DNA of 9,348 bases from Desulfobacterales bacterium (GTDB lineage: Bacteria; Desulfobacterota; Desulfobacteria; Desulfobacterales; Desulfosalsimonadaceae): positions 1-9,348 of the forward strand of contig SLIE01000474.1 in assembly GCA_007135795.1 (NCBI GenBank), given 5' to 3'. Shown one piece after another: positions 1 to 5,861 of this stretch. The notes under the pieces are model-generated. The model did no database searches and was not told the origin of the DNA. It worked only from the letters and a program-made list of their open reading frames with translations. Position 1 is the first letter of the stretch. Every line of letters begins with the position of its first letter. The translations under genes were made by a program, and so were the position numbers.

Positions 1-1030
1 ACGGCCCACCGATCAGGGCGGTGAGCACCCCGATGGGGAGTTCTTCCGGCAATACCGCACGGGTGAGCGTATCCGCGGCAAGGAGCAAAATTCCCCCGGT
101 CAGCAGGGACAGGGGGATCAGCCGGCTGTTGTCCGGGCCGGAGACGCTCCGGACCAGGTGGGGAATGAGCAGCCCCACAAACCCGATGATCCCGGTGATC
201 GACACGCATATCGCGGCCATGAGACTGGCGCACACGAGAAGAATGGGCGACAGCGTCCGGGCATCCACGCCCAGGGATGTGGCGGTGCGGGTTCCAAGCG
301 ACATCAGGTTCAGGTCCCGGGAGAAGAAGATGCACACGGCCGTGCCGGCGAACATGACAGACATGGTAAACCCGACATCTGCCCACGTCCGGGATGAAAG
401 GCTTCCCATAAGCCAGAAAATGAGCACCGATACCCGCTCGTCCGCCGCGTACTTGAAAAAGCTGATCCCGGCCGACAGGATCGCCGCCACGATGATCCCG
501 GATAGAATCAGGTTGTTGGATGAAAACCCGCCCGCGGAAGAAGCCAGGTACATGACGATCAGAAGGGTGGCCACTGCCCCGACAAAGGCGAAAAGCGGCA
601 CCGAGAAAACCCCCAGCATGGTGACATTTAGAAGCAGCGCCGCGCACGCGCCGAATGCCGCGCCCGAAGACACGCCCAATGTATAAGGGTCCGCCAGCGG
701 GTTCAGTAGAATCCCCTGGAAAACCGCCCCGGCCACGGCAAGAGAGCCGCCCACCGCAACCGCGGTCAGTATTCGCGGCATGCGCACATCAAGGACCACG
801 GCCCGGGCCGCAGGCTCGATCCCCCCGGCAAAACCGTCATTTCCGGTAACACCGGACATGACGATCCGCACCACATCCCAATACCCAACCTCTATATACC
901 CCATCCCGGCCGCCACGGCCATGGTTCCCAGAAGCACCGCTCCAAGCACCATCACCTGCGGCCACAACGCCCTGTGCCGCAAAGATTGCAAAAATGAAAT
1001 GCCGCTATCCTTTCCCGCCTTCTCTTTCAA
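1..1030 (-). CDS. FecCD/BtuC-family ABC transporter permease (C-terminus cut by window edge)
   Basis: Inner-membrane permease of an ABC importer for iron-siderophore, haem, cobalamin or related metal chelates. Translation of the minus strand gives about 343 residues of hydrophobic protein with family signatures. Near residues 83-125 are MPRILTAVAVGG, then VFQGILLNPLADP and TLGVSSGAAFGA. Near the end is GIIGFVGLLIPHLVR, followed by PIGVLTALIGGP, where the window stops. Family length is about 330-350, so only some 10-20 residues are missing. The chosen start is a TTG at 1030 preceded by GAGGTGGGGG. A GTG at about 1063 and an ATG at 952 are alternatives. The gene lies 204 bases downstream of the CbiK-like gene on the same strand, and the cobalamin riboswitch upstream makes a corrinoid, cobalt-chelate or tetrapyrrole substrate likely. 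The substrate cannot be read from the sequence. The ATPase gene would be expected beyond position 1. Confidence 0.93.
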   Translation of the reverse strand, partial: MKEKAGKDSGISFLQSLRHRALWPQVMVLGAVLLGTMAVAAGMGYIEVGYWDVVRIVMSGVTGNDGFAGGIEPAARAVVLDVRMPRILTAVAVGGSLAVAGAVFQGILLNPLADPYTLGVSSGAAFGACAALLLNVTMLGVFSVPLFAFVGAVATLLIVMYLASSAGGFSSNNLILSGIIVAAILSAGISFFKYAADERVSVLIFWLMGSLSSRTWADVGFTMSVMFAGTAVCIFFSRDLNLMSLGTRTATSLGVDARTLSPILLVCASLMAAICVSITGIIGFVGLLIPHLVRSVSGPDNSRLIPLSLLTGGILLLAADTLTRAVLPEELPIGVLTALIGGP

Positions 1031-1099
1031 TATACCCCCACCTCTACCCCCATCCTCATCCTCACCTACACCCACAATAGGTCCGCCATGCCTGGGACC

Positions 1100-1164
1100 G
1101 CCGCACCCCAGTGCGGCAACCCCCCGAGCGAAGCTCGGTTACAGATGCCGCACCGGTGTGCGGC
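1100..1164. repeat. Intercistronic hairpin array (REP/BIME-like)
   Basis: Three perfect hairpins are packed together between the cbiK-like gene and the permease gene. Two copies of the same stem, GCCGCAC-N4-GTGCGGC, lie at 1100-1117 (loop CCCA) and 1147-1164 (loop CGGT). They flank CCGAGC-GAA-GCTCGG at 1124-1138. The arrangement resembles bacterial REP/BIME intercistronic elements, which can stabilise upstream mRNA or tune expression of the downstream gene. No family assignment is possible without genome-wide copies. No coding frame here is convincing. Confidence 0.7.
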
Positions 1165-1203
1165 GGCCCCGGAAAAAGCTCGCCAGCATGCAATGTTTAC
1201 AAA

Positions 1204-1227
1204 GGGGTGAACGTTTACGTTCACCCC
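1204..1227 (-). terminator. Stem-loop just after the cbiK-like gene (weak terminator or attenuator)
   Basis: Perfect 10-bp arms GGGGTGAACG and CGTTCACCCC close a 4-base loop, starting 8 bases after the cbiK stop codon. On the minus strand only TTT follows, so this is at best a leaky intrinsic terminator. It could lower permease expression relative to the chelatase, or protect the 3' end of the cbiK mRNA. Confidence 0.55.
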
Positions 1228-1234
1228 CATTTTC

Positions 1235-2116
1235 CTACAATTTCGATAACGCATCCTCAAGGTGTTTAATCCATATATCCACGTAAACATCATACTCCGC
1301 AAAGCCTTTGTTCACAGCCTCGCTTTCAATACCCGCTTCCTCGAAAATCGATTGCCACGAGTCTTCGTCCTCGCTGAACATGTCATTTTGAACATGGTCT
1401 CCCGCCACAGACATAAACGGCATGAGCCAGACCTTTTCAATGCCGTTCTTTTTTAAAATATCAAGAATGACGTCTTCATCAGGAAAGCCCGAAAGCGTAC
1501 CGATGAAAATATTTTTATCCGTCTGCTGCAACTGCCACATGAGCGCCGTGTAAAACGCATTTGCCGGATGCGCGGTGCCGTGACCTACCAAAACAACCGC
1601 ATCGTCTACGTTTCTTTCTGGAGGAATGCTCGATTTTACGGCATTTGCGGCCATTTCCATGGCCCGTTGATCGGCCAGCAGCGGCATCCCGACACTGATG
1701 TTTTCAATCCCCTTGCCCATGCTTTCAAACGCTTTTGCAACCGATTTCAGATAATGAAATTCACTCCCCATAATCACATGCAGAGATTGCACGGCCACAT
1801 GGGTAAACCCCTCGTCGGCCATTTCAGCCAGCGCCTGTTCAGGGGAATGAAGTGCTGTTCCGCGTTCTGCCATTATGTTGCGGATCATACGGGACGTCCA
1901 TGCCCAGCGGATTTCCGTATCCGGAAACGCCGCACGCGCTTTTTCATCGATGTTGTCGAATGCCCTTTGGGCTTCGGGGTAGCTCGACCCAAAGGTTACC
2001 AGCAGGATACCCGTTTTATCGGTTTTTTCGGCCGCGGGCGGGCAGGCAAAAGCCGTGGAAACGGACAGCGTTACAATGACCATAAAAACGAAGATGCTTA
2101 TAATGTTTCTCTTCAC
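1235..2116 (-). CDS. cbiK: Exported CbiK-like sirohydrochlorin cobaltochelatase (CbiKP type)
   Basis: CbiK inserts Co2+ into sirohydrochlorin in anaerobic cobalamin synthesis. Desulfovibrio vulgaris also has a periplasmic form, CbiKP, that binds haem. This 293-residue protein begins with a signal peptide (MKRN, hydrophobic residues 5-20, then TAFACPP, cleavage near 24). The mature part starts with the family strand GILLVTFGSS. Further family signatures are SLHVIMGSEFH (111-121), VVLVGHGTAHP (174-184) and MPFMSVAGDHVQNDM (232-246). His179 and His241 are 62 residues apart, the spacing of the two histidine metal ligands in characterised CbiKs. Position 209 is serine (GTLSGFP), where the family normally has glutamate in GTVEGYP. 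The start is a GTG with AAGGAGG five bases upstream. The gene follows a cobalamin riboswitch and precedes a FecCD permease. An exported role in metal or tetrapyrrole handling is inferred; normal chelatase activity is uncertain because of Ser209. Confidence 0.92.
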   Translation of the reverse strand: MKRNIISIFVFMVIVTLSVSTAFACPPAAEKTDKTGILLVTFGSSYPEAQRAFDNIDEKARAAFPDTEIRWAWTSRMIRNIMAERGTALHSPEQALAEMADEGFTHVAVQSLHVIMGSEFHYLKSVAKAFESMGKGIENISVGMPLLADQRAMEMAANAVKSSIPPERNVDDAVVLVGHGTAHPANAFYTALMWQLQQTDKNIFIGTLSGFPDEDVILDILKKNGIEKVWLMPFMSVAGDHVQNDMFSEDEDSWQSIFEEAGIESEAVNKGFAEYDVYVDIWIKHLEDALSKL

Positions 2117-2120
2117 ACGT

Positions 2121-2165
2121 CCTCCTTTTCAAATCTCTTTCCGGATGAATATTTTTTTGAGGAGG
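2121..2165 (-). promoter_or_regulatory. Possible Shine-Dalgarno-masking stem upstream of cbiK
   Basis: On the minus strand CCTCCT (2165-2160) is exactly complementary to the AGGAGG ribosome-binding site of cbiK (2126-2121). After a three-base bulge, CAAA can pair with TTTG and extend the stem. The loop is about 28-34 bases. This would let the leader control translation as well as transcription. It is inferred from complementarity only. Confidence 0.4.
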
Positions 2166-2168
2166 GAT

Positions 2169-2214
2169 AAAAACAAAAAGCCCTCCACAAACCATAAATG
2201 GTTCACAGAGGGCT
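2169..2214 (-). terminator. Rho-independent terminator in the riboswitch leader
   Basis: On the minus strand AGCCCTC pairs with GAGGGCT. The inner TGTGAACCAT/ATGGTTTGTG segment continues the stem through G-T wobbles and Watson-Crick pairs around a two-base loop. The run TTTTTGTTTTT follows. It lies between the cobalamin aptamer and the cbiK start, as expected for the expression platform of a transcription-terminating riboswitch. I did not find a convincing antiterminator; GCTG-GGTG-CAGC just upstream touches only its first bases. Confidence 0.85.
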
Positions 2215-2277
2215 GCACCCAGCTTACTTGGCCCCGTATTTGCCACGATCGGCGTTTTCCACGCGCACGATCACGTC

Positions 2278-2473
2278 ATTCCGTCCAAGGCAGGTTTTCT
2301 GGCTCACAGATCATCCTACTCTCCGCGCCTTCCCACTGGTTTTTCACCAGCAGTGGCATTTCGCGGATTTCGTCCCTGTTAACAGCGGCGGGACCGCTCC
2401 CGATTTAAACGGGATTCCCTTTTAAAAACTACTGAAATCTTCATTTAAAATTCAATAGTTTTCAGTCCGGAAC
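2278..2473 (-). ncRNA. Cobalamin (B12) riboswitch aptamer
   Basis: Cis-acting leader RNA that senses adenosylcobalamin or a related corrinoid and represses the downstream genes. Recognisable elements in order on the minus strand: closing stem P1, GTTCCG (2473-2468) with CGGAAT (2283-2278); AAAAGGGAA (2423-2415); a GGTCCCGCCGCTGT core (about 2395-2382); GCCACTG with its partner CAGTGGGAAGGC; and the B12 box GAGCCAGAAAACCTGCC (2305-2289), close to the consensus GAGCCAGGAGACCTGCC. The terminator at 2214-2169 and the cbiK gene follow. An extra stem, ACTATTGAA with TTCAGTAGT, lies between P1 and the AAAAGGGAA segment. Exact boundaries and the ligand subtype would need a covariance-model search. 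Confidence 0.95.
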
Positions 2474-2493
2474 GGACACCTTGTACATGACAT

Positions 2494-2522
2494 TACTTAC
2501 CTGCATTGTTGACATTTGTCAA
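2494..2522 (-). promoter_or_regulatory. Candidate promoter and overlapping palindromic operator for the riboswitch operon
   Basis: A perfect TTGACA (-35, 2522-2517) lies about 45 bases upstream of the riboswitch P1 stem. At the expected 17-base spacing the -10 is only TAAGTA, a poor match, so an activator may be needed. The -35 is part of a perfect palindrome, TTGACA-AA-TGTCAA (2522-2509). It has the TTGAC-N4-GTCAA form typical of CRP/FNR-superfamily sites. The regulator identity is unknown. Confidence 0.4.
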
Positions 2523-2571
2523 GCGAAGGATATGGAGTGCTAAAATGTAAGTTCTGCAATATATTCAAATG

Positions 2572-3810
2572 TTACAAATCAAAAACCCTCCTTGTTTGCT
2601 TTGTGATCACTTTTCGAATTTCTTTGACGATCGGCGCGGGTCCCCAAAACGTTTGCTGTTTTAATGCCAGGTCCGGGGCAGCATTTTCAATTTTTTCAGC
2701 CATTTCCTTTACTGTTTTTAATGCAAATTTGGGACGAATCCCCACTGCTTCGGCCATTCTCACCCAGTGACGGGATTGTACCCAGTTCGGCCGGTTCTCA
2801 TTGCCAATTTTCATCGCCAGTTTTTCGTTGATTCCTTCGTATACTCCTGTGCACATAAGATCATAAAATGGTGCAAGCCGGATTTCGGTGGAAGAAAGGA
2901 GCAGCGAGAGGTTTTTGGCATGCGCATCAGCGTTGTGGATAATGTAATTGAACGATATCCAGCCAAGCAGTGCTTTTCTGTCGAGGGCAGGGTTTGTTGA
3001 GAATCTGGCAATCACGGAAAAACAGTCCGCCAGGGAAGGCCCGCCTTCGGATTCGTACTTGGTTTCAGCCATCAGGCCGGTCGCCTGGCAGAAATCTTCC
3101 TGGTGAAGACGATGCATGCGCTGGTCTTCATCGCGGTAACGATCGTAACGCTCAATTACATAAAGTTCATCCGGGATCGTCATTATATATGTATTGGGCA
3201 CATTCAGGCCGATCCTTTTTGCAAGCGCCATACAAAATGCCTCATTGTGAATGCTTTCCCGGATACCTTTAATTGCAGGTTTAATAATGTGTGAGCTGGG
3301 GGATGTGCCTTGTGGTAAAAACATCCGGTCATTTGCCAGGTACACCGGCAGCTTGTCCTGAGCGCCGGCCAATGATAACCGGATGCCGCTTTCCCCGGCA
3401 AGAAACGGTTTTATATGTAAGTCCCGGAGCATCTCTTTGAACGTTTCATCGGAAAGTTCGCGGTATTCACCGGGCTTTTTTTCGAGAACTTCTCCGTGCG
3501 GCAAGAGGATGATGGCGCCGGCGCATTCACCGCCAAGCGCCTCAAGCAGCCCGAATTCATTTCGTGCAGAGATCCCCAGTTTCCGGGCGACAGCATCTCG
3601 TACGGTTGATTCCGGCAGCAGGTTGGTAAAAAAAGGGCGGGCTTTTTCATCGGGATAAGGGGCTTCTTGCAGGGGCAGGGAAAGAGAAAGTGGCGGAACA
3701 TCTGTTTTTGTCATCCATTCCGGGGTGTATTGAAATGAAAATCGCTGTTGTCCGTCACACCTTAAAATACCTGCATAATCATCGCACAGATATACCGATA
3801 GAGTTCTCAT
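2572..3810 (-). CDS. hipA: HipA-family serine/threonine kinase toxin
   Basis: HipA kinases of type II toxin-antitoxin systems phosphorylate translation targets (glutamyl-tRNA synthetase in E. coli), inducing growth arrest and persistence. The 412-residue protein is full length. The N-terminal HipA-coupling domain covers about 1-105, with FFTNLLPES at 60-68. The kinase region starts with the glycine-rich loop LAGAQDKLPVY (147-157), directly preceded by Ser146, the position of the autophosphorylated Ser150 in E. coli. Further motifs are SSHIIKP with Lys177, VIERYDR (219-225), HQEDFCQATG, the catalytic NADAHAKNLSLL with Asp295, and APFYDL with metal-binding Asp317. No active-site residue appears missing. 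The ATG overlaps the last base of the hipB stop (TAATG), so the genes are translationally coupled. Reading further upstream to 3942 would run through hipB and is not supported. The substrate is not predictable from sequence. Confidence 0.95.
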   Translation of the reverse strand: MRTLSVYLCDDYAGILRCDGQQRFSFQYTPEWMTKTDVPPLSLSLPLQEAPYPDEKARPFFTNLLPESTVRDAVARKLGISARNEFGLLEALGGECAGAIILLPHGEVLEKKPGEYRELSDETFKEMLRDLHIKPFLAGESGIRLSLAGAQDKLPVYLANDRMFLPQGTSPSSHIIKPAIKGIRESIHNEAFCMALAKRIGLNVPNTYIMTIPDELYVIERYDRYRDEDQRMHRLHQEDFCQATGLMAETKYESEGGPSLADCFSVIARFSTNPALDRKALLGWISFNYIIHNADAHAKNLSLLLSSTEIRLAPFYDLMCTGVYEGINEKLAMKIGNENRPNWVQSRHWVRMAEAVGIRPKFALKTVKEMAEKIENAAPDLALKQQTFWGPAPIVKEIRKVITKQTRRVFDL

Positions 3811-4055
3811 TATCGCGGAACCGTCTTTGGCGTGACTTGAAGCATCAACCCCATCCCGGAGAGTATTCTTAACACTTTGCCGATCTGCGCTGTTGGTTTG
3901 CCCCGTTCCAGTTCCCCGAGGAATCTCGTGCCAACGCCGCACAGCGCTGCCGCATCTGCCTGGGTGAGGCCATCTGATTTGCGTTTGGCCCGGATTGCAG
4001 TGCCGATATCTTTTGGGGACGAAATAATCCCGATCGGGCTGTTTCGGTTTTGCAT
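3810..4055 (-). CDS. hipB: HipB-like XRE-family antitoxin and autorepressor
   Basis: An 81-residue DNA-binding antitoxin that should bind HipA and repress its own operon. The helix-turn-helix of the XRE/Cro-CI type spans about residues 17-69. It contains IRAKRKSDGLTQADAAALCG, then VGTRFLGELERGKP and KVLRILSGMGL, which is the standard HipB layout. The chosen ATG at 4055 has AGGAGG (4065-4060) four bases upstream. An in-frame start at 4121 would add 22 residues, lacks such a site, and would begin upstream of the -10 element. It is the first gene of the operon and overlaps hipA by one base. Two matching palindromes in its promoter are the likely operators. The short C-terminal tail (LQVTPKTVPR) is common in this family. 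Confidence 0.93.
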   Translation of the reverse strand: MQNRNSPIGIISSPKDIGTAIRAKRKSDGLTQADAAALCGVGTRFLGELERGKPTAQIGKVLRILSGMGLMLQVTPKTVPR

Positions 4056-4059
4056 AAAG

Positions 4060-4065
4060 CCTCCT
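4060..4065 (-). promoter_or_regulatory. Ribosome-binding site of hipB
   Basis: AGGAGG on the minus strand, four bases before the ATG at 4055. It decides the start against the longer in-frame reading from 4121. Confidence 0.85.
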
Positions 4066-4074
4066 GAATAAAAA

Positions 4075-4092
4075 TATTCCTTATCGGGAATA
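4075..4092 (-). promoter_or_regulatory. Proximal hipBA operator
   Basis: TATTCC-TTATCG-GGAATA is an inverted repeat with perfect 6-bp arms and a 6-base spacer, overlapping the predicted -10. It shares ATTCC-N6-GGAAT with the distal site. E. coli HipB operators have a related layout (TATCC-N8-GGATA). Confidence 0.75.
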
Positions 4093-4117
4093 ATATCATT
4101 AATATCTTGCTTGTAAA
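4090..4117 (-). promoter_or_regulatory. hipBA sigma-70-type promoter
   Basis: A -35 TTTACA (4117-4112) and a -10 TATTAT (4095-4090), separated by 16 bases, lie about 35 bases upstream of the hipB start. The -10 overlaps the proximal operator and the -35 sits eight bases from the distal one, so repressor bound at both would occlude polymerase. Confidence 0.65.
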
Positions 4118-4124
4118 GCAAAAC

Positions 4125-4140
4125 ATTCCCGTTCGGGAAT
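4125..4140 (-). promoter_or_regulatory. Distal hipBA operator
   Basis: ATTCCCG-TT-CGGGAAT, a perfect 7-bp-arm palindrome just upstream of the -35. Its centre is 49 bases from that of the proximal site, close to a whole number of helical turns, which suits cooperative binding or bending by HipB/HipA. Confidence 0.75.
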
Positions 4141-4276
4141 TAATTTGCTTATTGACTGTTTCTGGTTGGTTTTAAGCAGCATTATCCCCTTAAACCAAAA
4201 GCGTTTCCCCGGGGCTGCCGCAGGCCCTATAAACGGGCTGGTGACGATGCGCAGACCTTATTTGCTGCAGTATTTT

Positions 4277-4564
4277 TTATGGTAAATGATGATGCCGTTT
4301 GAGGGCACTGTCGATATTCCCGGGCTTGAAGCCAACGATGACTTCCCCGGCGATTACAATCGTTGGGAAGGTGACGGACGGGTTGATGCGGCGCAGATGG
4401 CGCAGGGTATCGTTTCGCTCGCTGCCCGAGAGCATATCCACGTAAATGGTTTTCAAGTTTACGTCGCGGTCGGCAAGGTGCGCCTTTGCCTTTTTGCAAT
4501 GATTGCAATGATGCAGCGCATAGAGCGTGACACCCGGTTTTTCTTTAGAAGTAGGGTCTTCCAT
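4277..4564 (-). CDS. Glutaredoxin-like thiol-disulfide protein
   Basis: A small (95-residue) protein of the thioredoxin fold. The first strand VTLYALHHC is followed by the dithiol motif C-N-H-C (Cys20, Cys23) and a basic helix KKAKAHL. The cis-proline segment VTFPTIVIAGE (Pro67) and the GFKP segment at 79-82 complete the fold, matching small glutaredoxins. It presumably reduces disulfides or carries electrons in the cytoplasm; no signal peptide is seen. The start is uncertain: ATG at 4564 (used here, GATGG nine bases upstream) or TTG at 4585, which adds seven residues. It lies 81 bases downstream of the alcohol dehydrogenase on the same strand, separated by a strong stem-loop, so co-transcription is possible but may be attenuated. 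The C-terminus RHHHLP is histidine-rich, which is slightly unusual. Confidence 0.87.
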   Translation of the reverse strand: MEDPTSKEKPGVTLYALHHCNHCKKAKAHLADRDVNLKTIYVDMLSGSERNDTLRHLRRINPSVTFPTIVIAGEVIVGFKPGNIDSALKRHHHLP

Positions 4565-4587
4565 ATCAATCCATCGTATTATCAATA

Positions 4588-4632
4588 GATACGGACGGCA
4601 ACACCCGGTCTTGAACCGGCGCCGCCCGTATC
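4588..4632 (-). terminator. Strong stem-loop between adh and the glutaredoxin gene
   Basis: Outer arms GATACGGGCGGCG and (T)GCCGTCCGTATC form about 12-13 pairs including wobbles. Inner CCGG/CCGG closes a TTCAAGA loop. It begins 13 bases after the adh stop. No T-run follows on either strand, so it may be an mRNA-stabilising or processing stem rather than a classical terminator. Confidence 0.6.
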
Positions 4633-4645
4633 CGCATTGATCCCG

Positions 4646-5812
4646 TTAAAGGGCGTCTTTATAGATCTGGATCACTTCCTCGAGGGTCGGGCACCGGGGG
4701 TTGGTAAGGCCGCACGCGTCTTTCTGCGCGTTTTCCGCCATGATTTTCAAATCCTGCTCCTTTACCCCCAAAATACCGAGACCGGAGGGGATGCCAATAT
4801 CAGCCGAAAGGGTCTGAATCGCATCGATGGCGACATCTGCGCCGTCACGGAGGGAGAGGCCATCGATATTTTCACCCATAGCAATGGCGATATCGTTAAA
4901 CCGCGCCATTTTGGCAATCAGGTTGAACCGGCTGACATGGGGGAGCAAGATCGCATTGCAGACGCCGTGGGGCAGGTCGTAAAAACCACCCAGCTGGTGA
5001 GCCATGGCATGGACATGTCCCAGGCTGGCGTTATTGAATGCCATCCCTGCCAGGTACTGCGCATAACACATCCCGTTGCGGGCCTCCATGTCCTGGCCGT
5101 TGGCAACAGCCGGTCGAAGATGCAGGGAAATCAGCTCGAAGGCTTGCAGTGCACAGGCATCCGTAATCGGGGTGGCGGCGGTTGAGACGTATGCCTCCAC
5201 CGCGTGGGTCAATGCGTCCATGCCGGTTGCGGCAGTGAGCCCCGGGGGCATTCCCACCATCAGCAAGGGATCGTCAATGGCGACGTTGGGTGTTACCCGC
5301 CAGTCGACAATGGCCATCTTGACTTTGCGGTCCGTGTCCGTGATAATGCAAAACCGGGTCATCTCACTGGCCGTGCCCGCGGTGGTGTTGACGGCGATAA
5401 AGGGGGGCATTGGCTTTTTGGACTGGTCCACGCCCTCGTAGTCCCGTATATTTCCGCCATTGGTGGCCACAATGCCAATCCCCTTGCCGCAGTCATGCGC
5501 ACTCCCACCGCCAAGAGAAACAATGAAATCGCAATTGTTTTCCTGGTACATCTTCAGCCCCTCATGGACATTTTTGTCTGTGGGGTTGGCTTGTGTACCG
5601 TCAAAAATTACCGGATCGACACCGCAGTCATTTTTGATCACCTCGGCGATCTGATCGCAAATGCCGGCGTCCACAATCCCCTTGTCCGTGCAGATAAAGG
5701 GTTTTTTCCCACCCAGGGTATTGATCTGATTTCCGATCTCCTTGTACGCACCGATTCCCATCAATGTGACGGGTGGAATATAGAATCCATAAACTTGTTC
5801 TTGGACGGCCAT
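4646..5812 (-). CDS. adh: Iron-containing (group III) alcohol dehydrogenase
   Basis: NAD(P)-linked oxidoreductase interconverting primary alcohols and aldehydes, resembling the abundant Fe-ADH of Desulfovibrio used in ethanol oxidation. The 388-residue length is normal. The nucleotide-binding part contains DGTQANPTDKNVHEG (71-85) and GGGSAHDCGKGIGI (101-114), then NTTAGTASEMTRF (142-154). The metal site is intact: Asp199 and His203 in GMDALTH, His268 in GHVHAMAHQLGG, and His282 in LPHG. The D-to-H and H-to-H spacings match characterised members. The C-terminal region DACGLTNPRCPTLEEVIQIYKDAL is typical of the family. The ATG at 5812 has AAAAGGAGG upstream; an in-frame start at 5887 would add an unlikely 25 residues. 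No partner dehydrogenase is adjacent. Regulation is probably through the palindrome at 5862-5876. The physiological substrate is not determinable here. Confidence 0.96.
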   Translation of the reverse strand: MAVQEQVYGFYIPPVTLMGIGAYKEIGNQINTLGGKKPFICTDKGIVDAGICDQIAEVIKNDCGVDPVIFDGTQANPTDKNVHEGLKMYQENNCDFIVSLGGGSAHDCGKGIGIVATNGGNIRDYEGVDQSKKPMPPFIAVNTTAGTASEMTRFCIITDTDRKVKMAIVDWRVTPNVAIDDPLLMVGMPPGLTAATGMDALTHAVEAYVSTAATPITDACALQAFELISLHLRPAVANGQDMEARNGMCYAQYLAGMAFNNASLGHVHAMAHQLGGFYDLPHGVCNAILLPHVSRFNLIAKMARFNDIAIAMGENIDGLSLRDGADVAIDAIQTLSADIGIPSGLGILGVKEQDLKIMAENAQKDACGLTNPRCPTLEEVIQIYKDAL

Positions 5813-5817
5813 GACTA

Positions 5818-5823
5818 CCTCCT
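5818..5823 (-). promoter_or_regulatory. Ribosome-binding site of adh
   Basis: AGGAGG preceded by AAAA on the minus strand, five bases from the ATG at 5812. It supports this start over the in-frame one at 5887. Confidence 0.85.
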
Positions 5824-5861
5824 TTTTGACGATCAACGGGGTTTTTATGACATCCCTATAC

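Noticed and set aside
21..686. Long open frame on the plus strand over the permease gene
   Set aside because: The minus strand gives an unmistakable FecCD permease; the plus frame is an antisense by-product of high GC and has no family motif.
1066..1302. Small minus-strand frame of 78 codons across the cbiK end and the hairpin array
   Set aside because: It overlaps the cbiK coding end in another frame and runs through hairpin repeats; no protein resemblance.
1568..2170. Plus-strand frame opposite the cbiK-like gene
   Set aside because: Shadow of a conserved minus-strand gene that has a signal peptide and a good ribosome-binding site.
3810..4055. HipBST-type three-gene system
   Set aside because: HipA here has its own N-terminal coupling domain and there is no separate small HipS-like gene between the two; it is the two-gene type.
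4166..4198. Imperfect inverted repeat TTGGTTTTAAG/CTTAAACCAA between hipB and the glutaredoxin gene
   Set aside because: It carries an unpaired T and is not followed by a T-run on either strand; too weak to call a terminator or operator.
4227..4508. Minus-strand open frame overlapping the glutaredoxin-like gene
   Set aside because: It lies in a different frame from the CxxC protein and lacks any motif or ribosome-binding site.
4600..4625. tRNA-like T-arm (CCGG-TTCAAGA-CCGG)
   Set aside because: No D-arm, anticodon arm, acceptor stem or CCA fits; it is the tip of a longer stem-loop.
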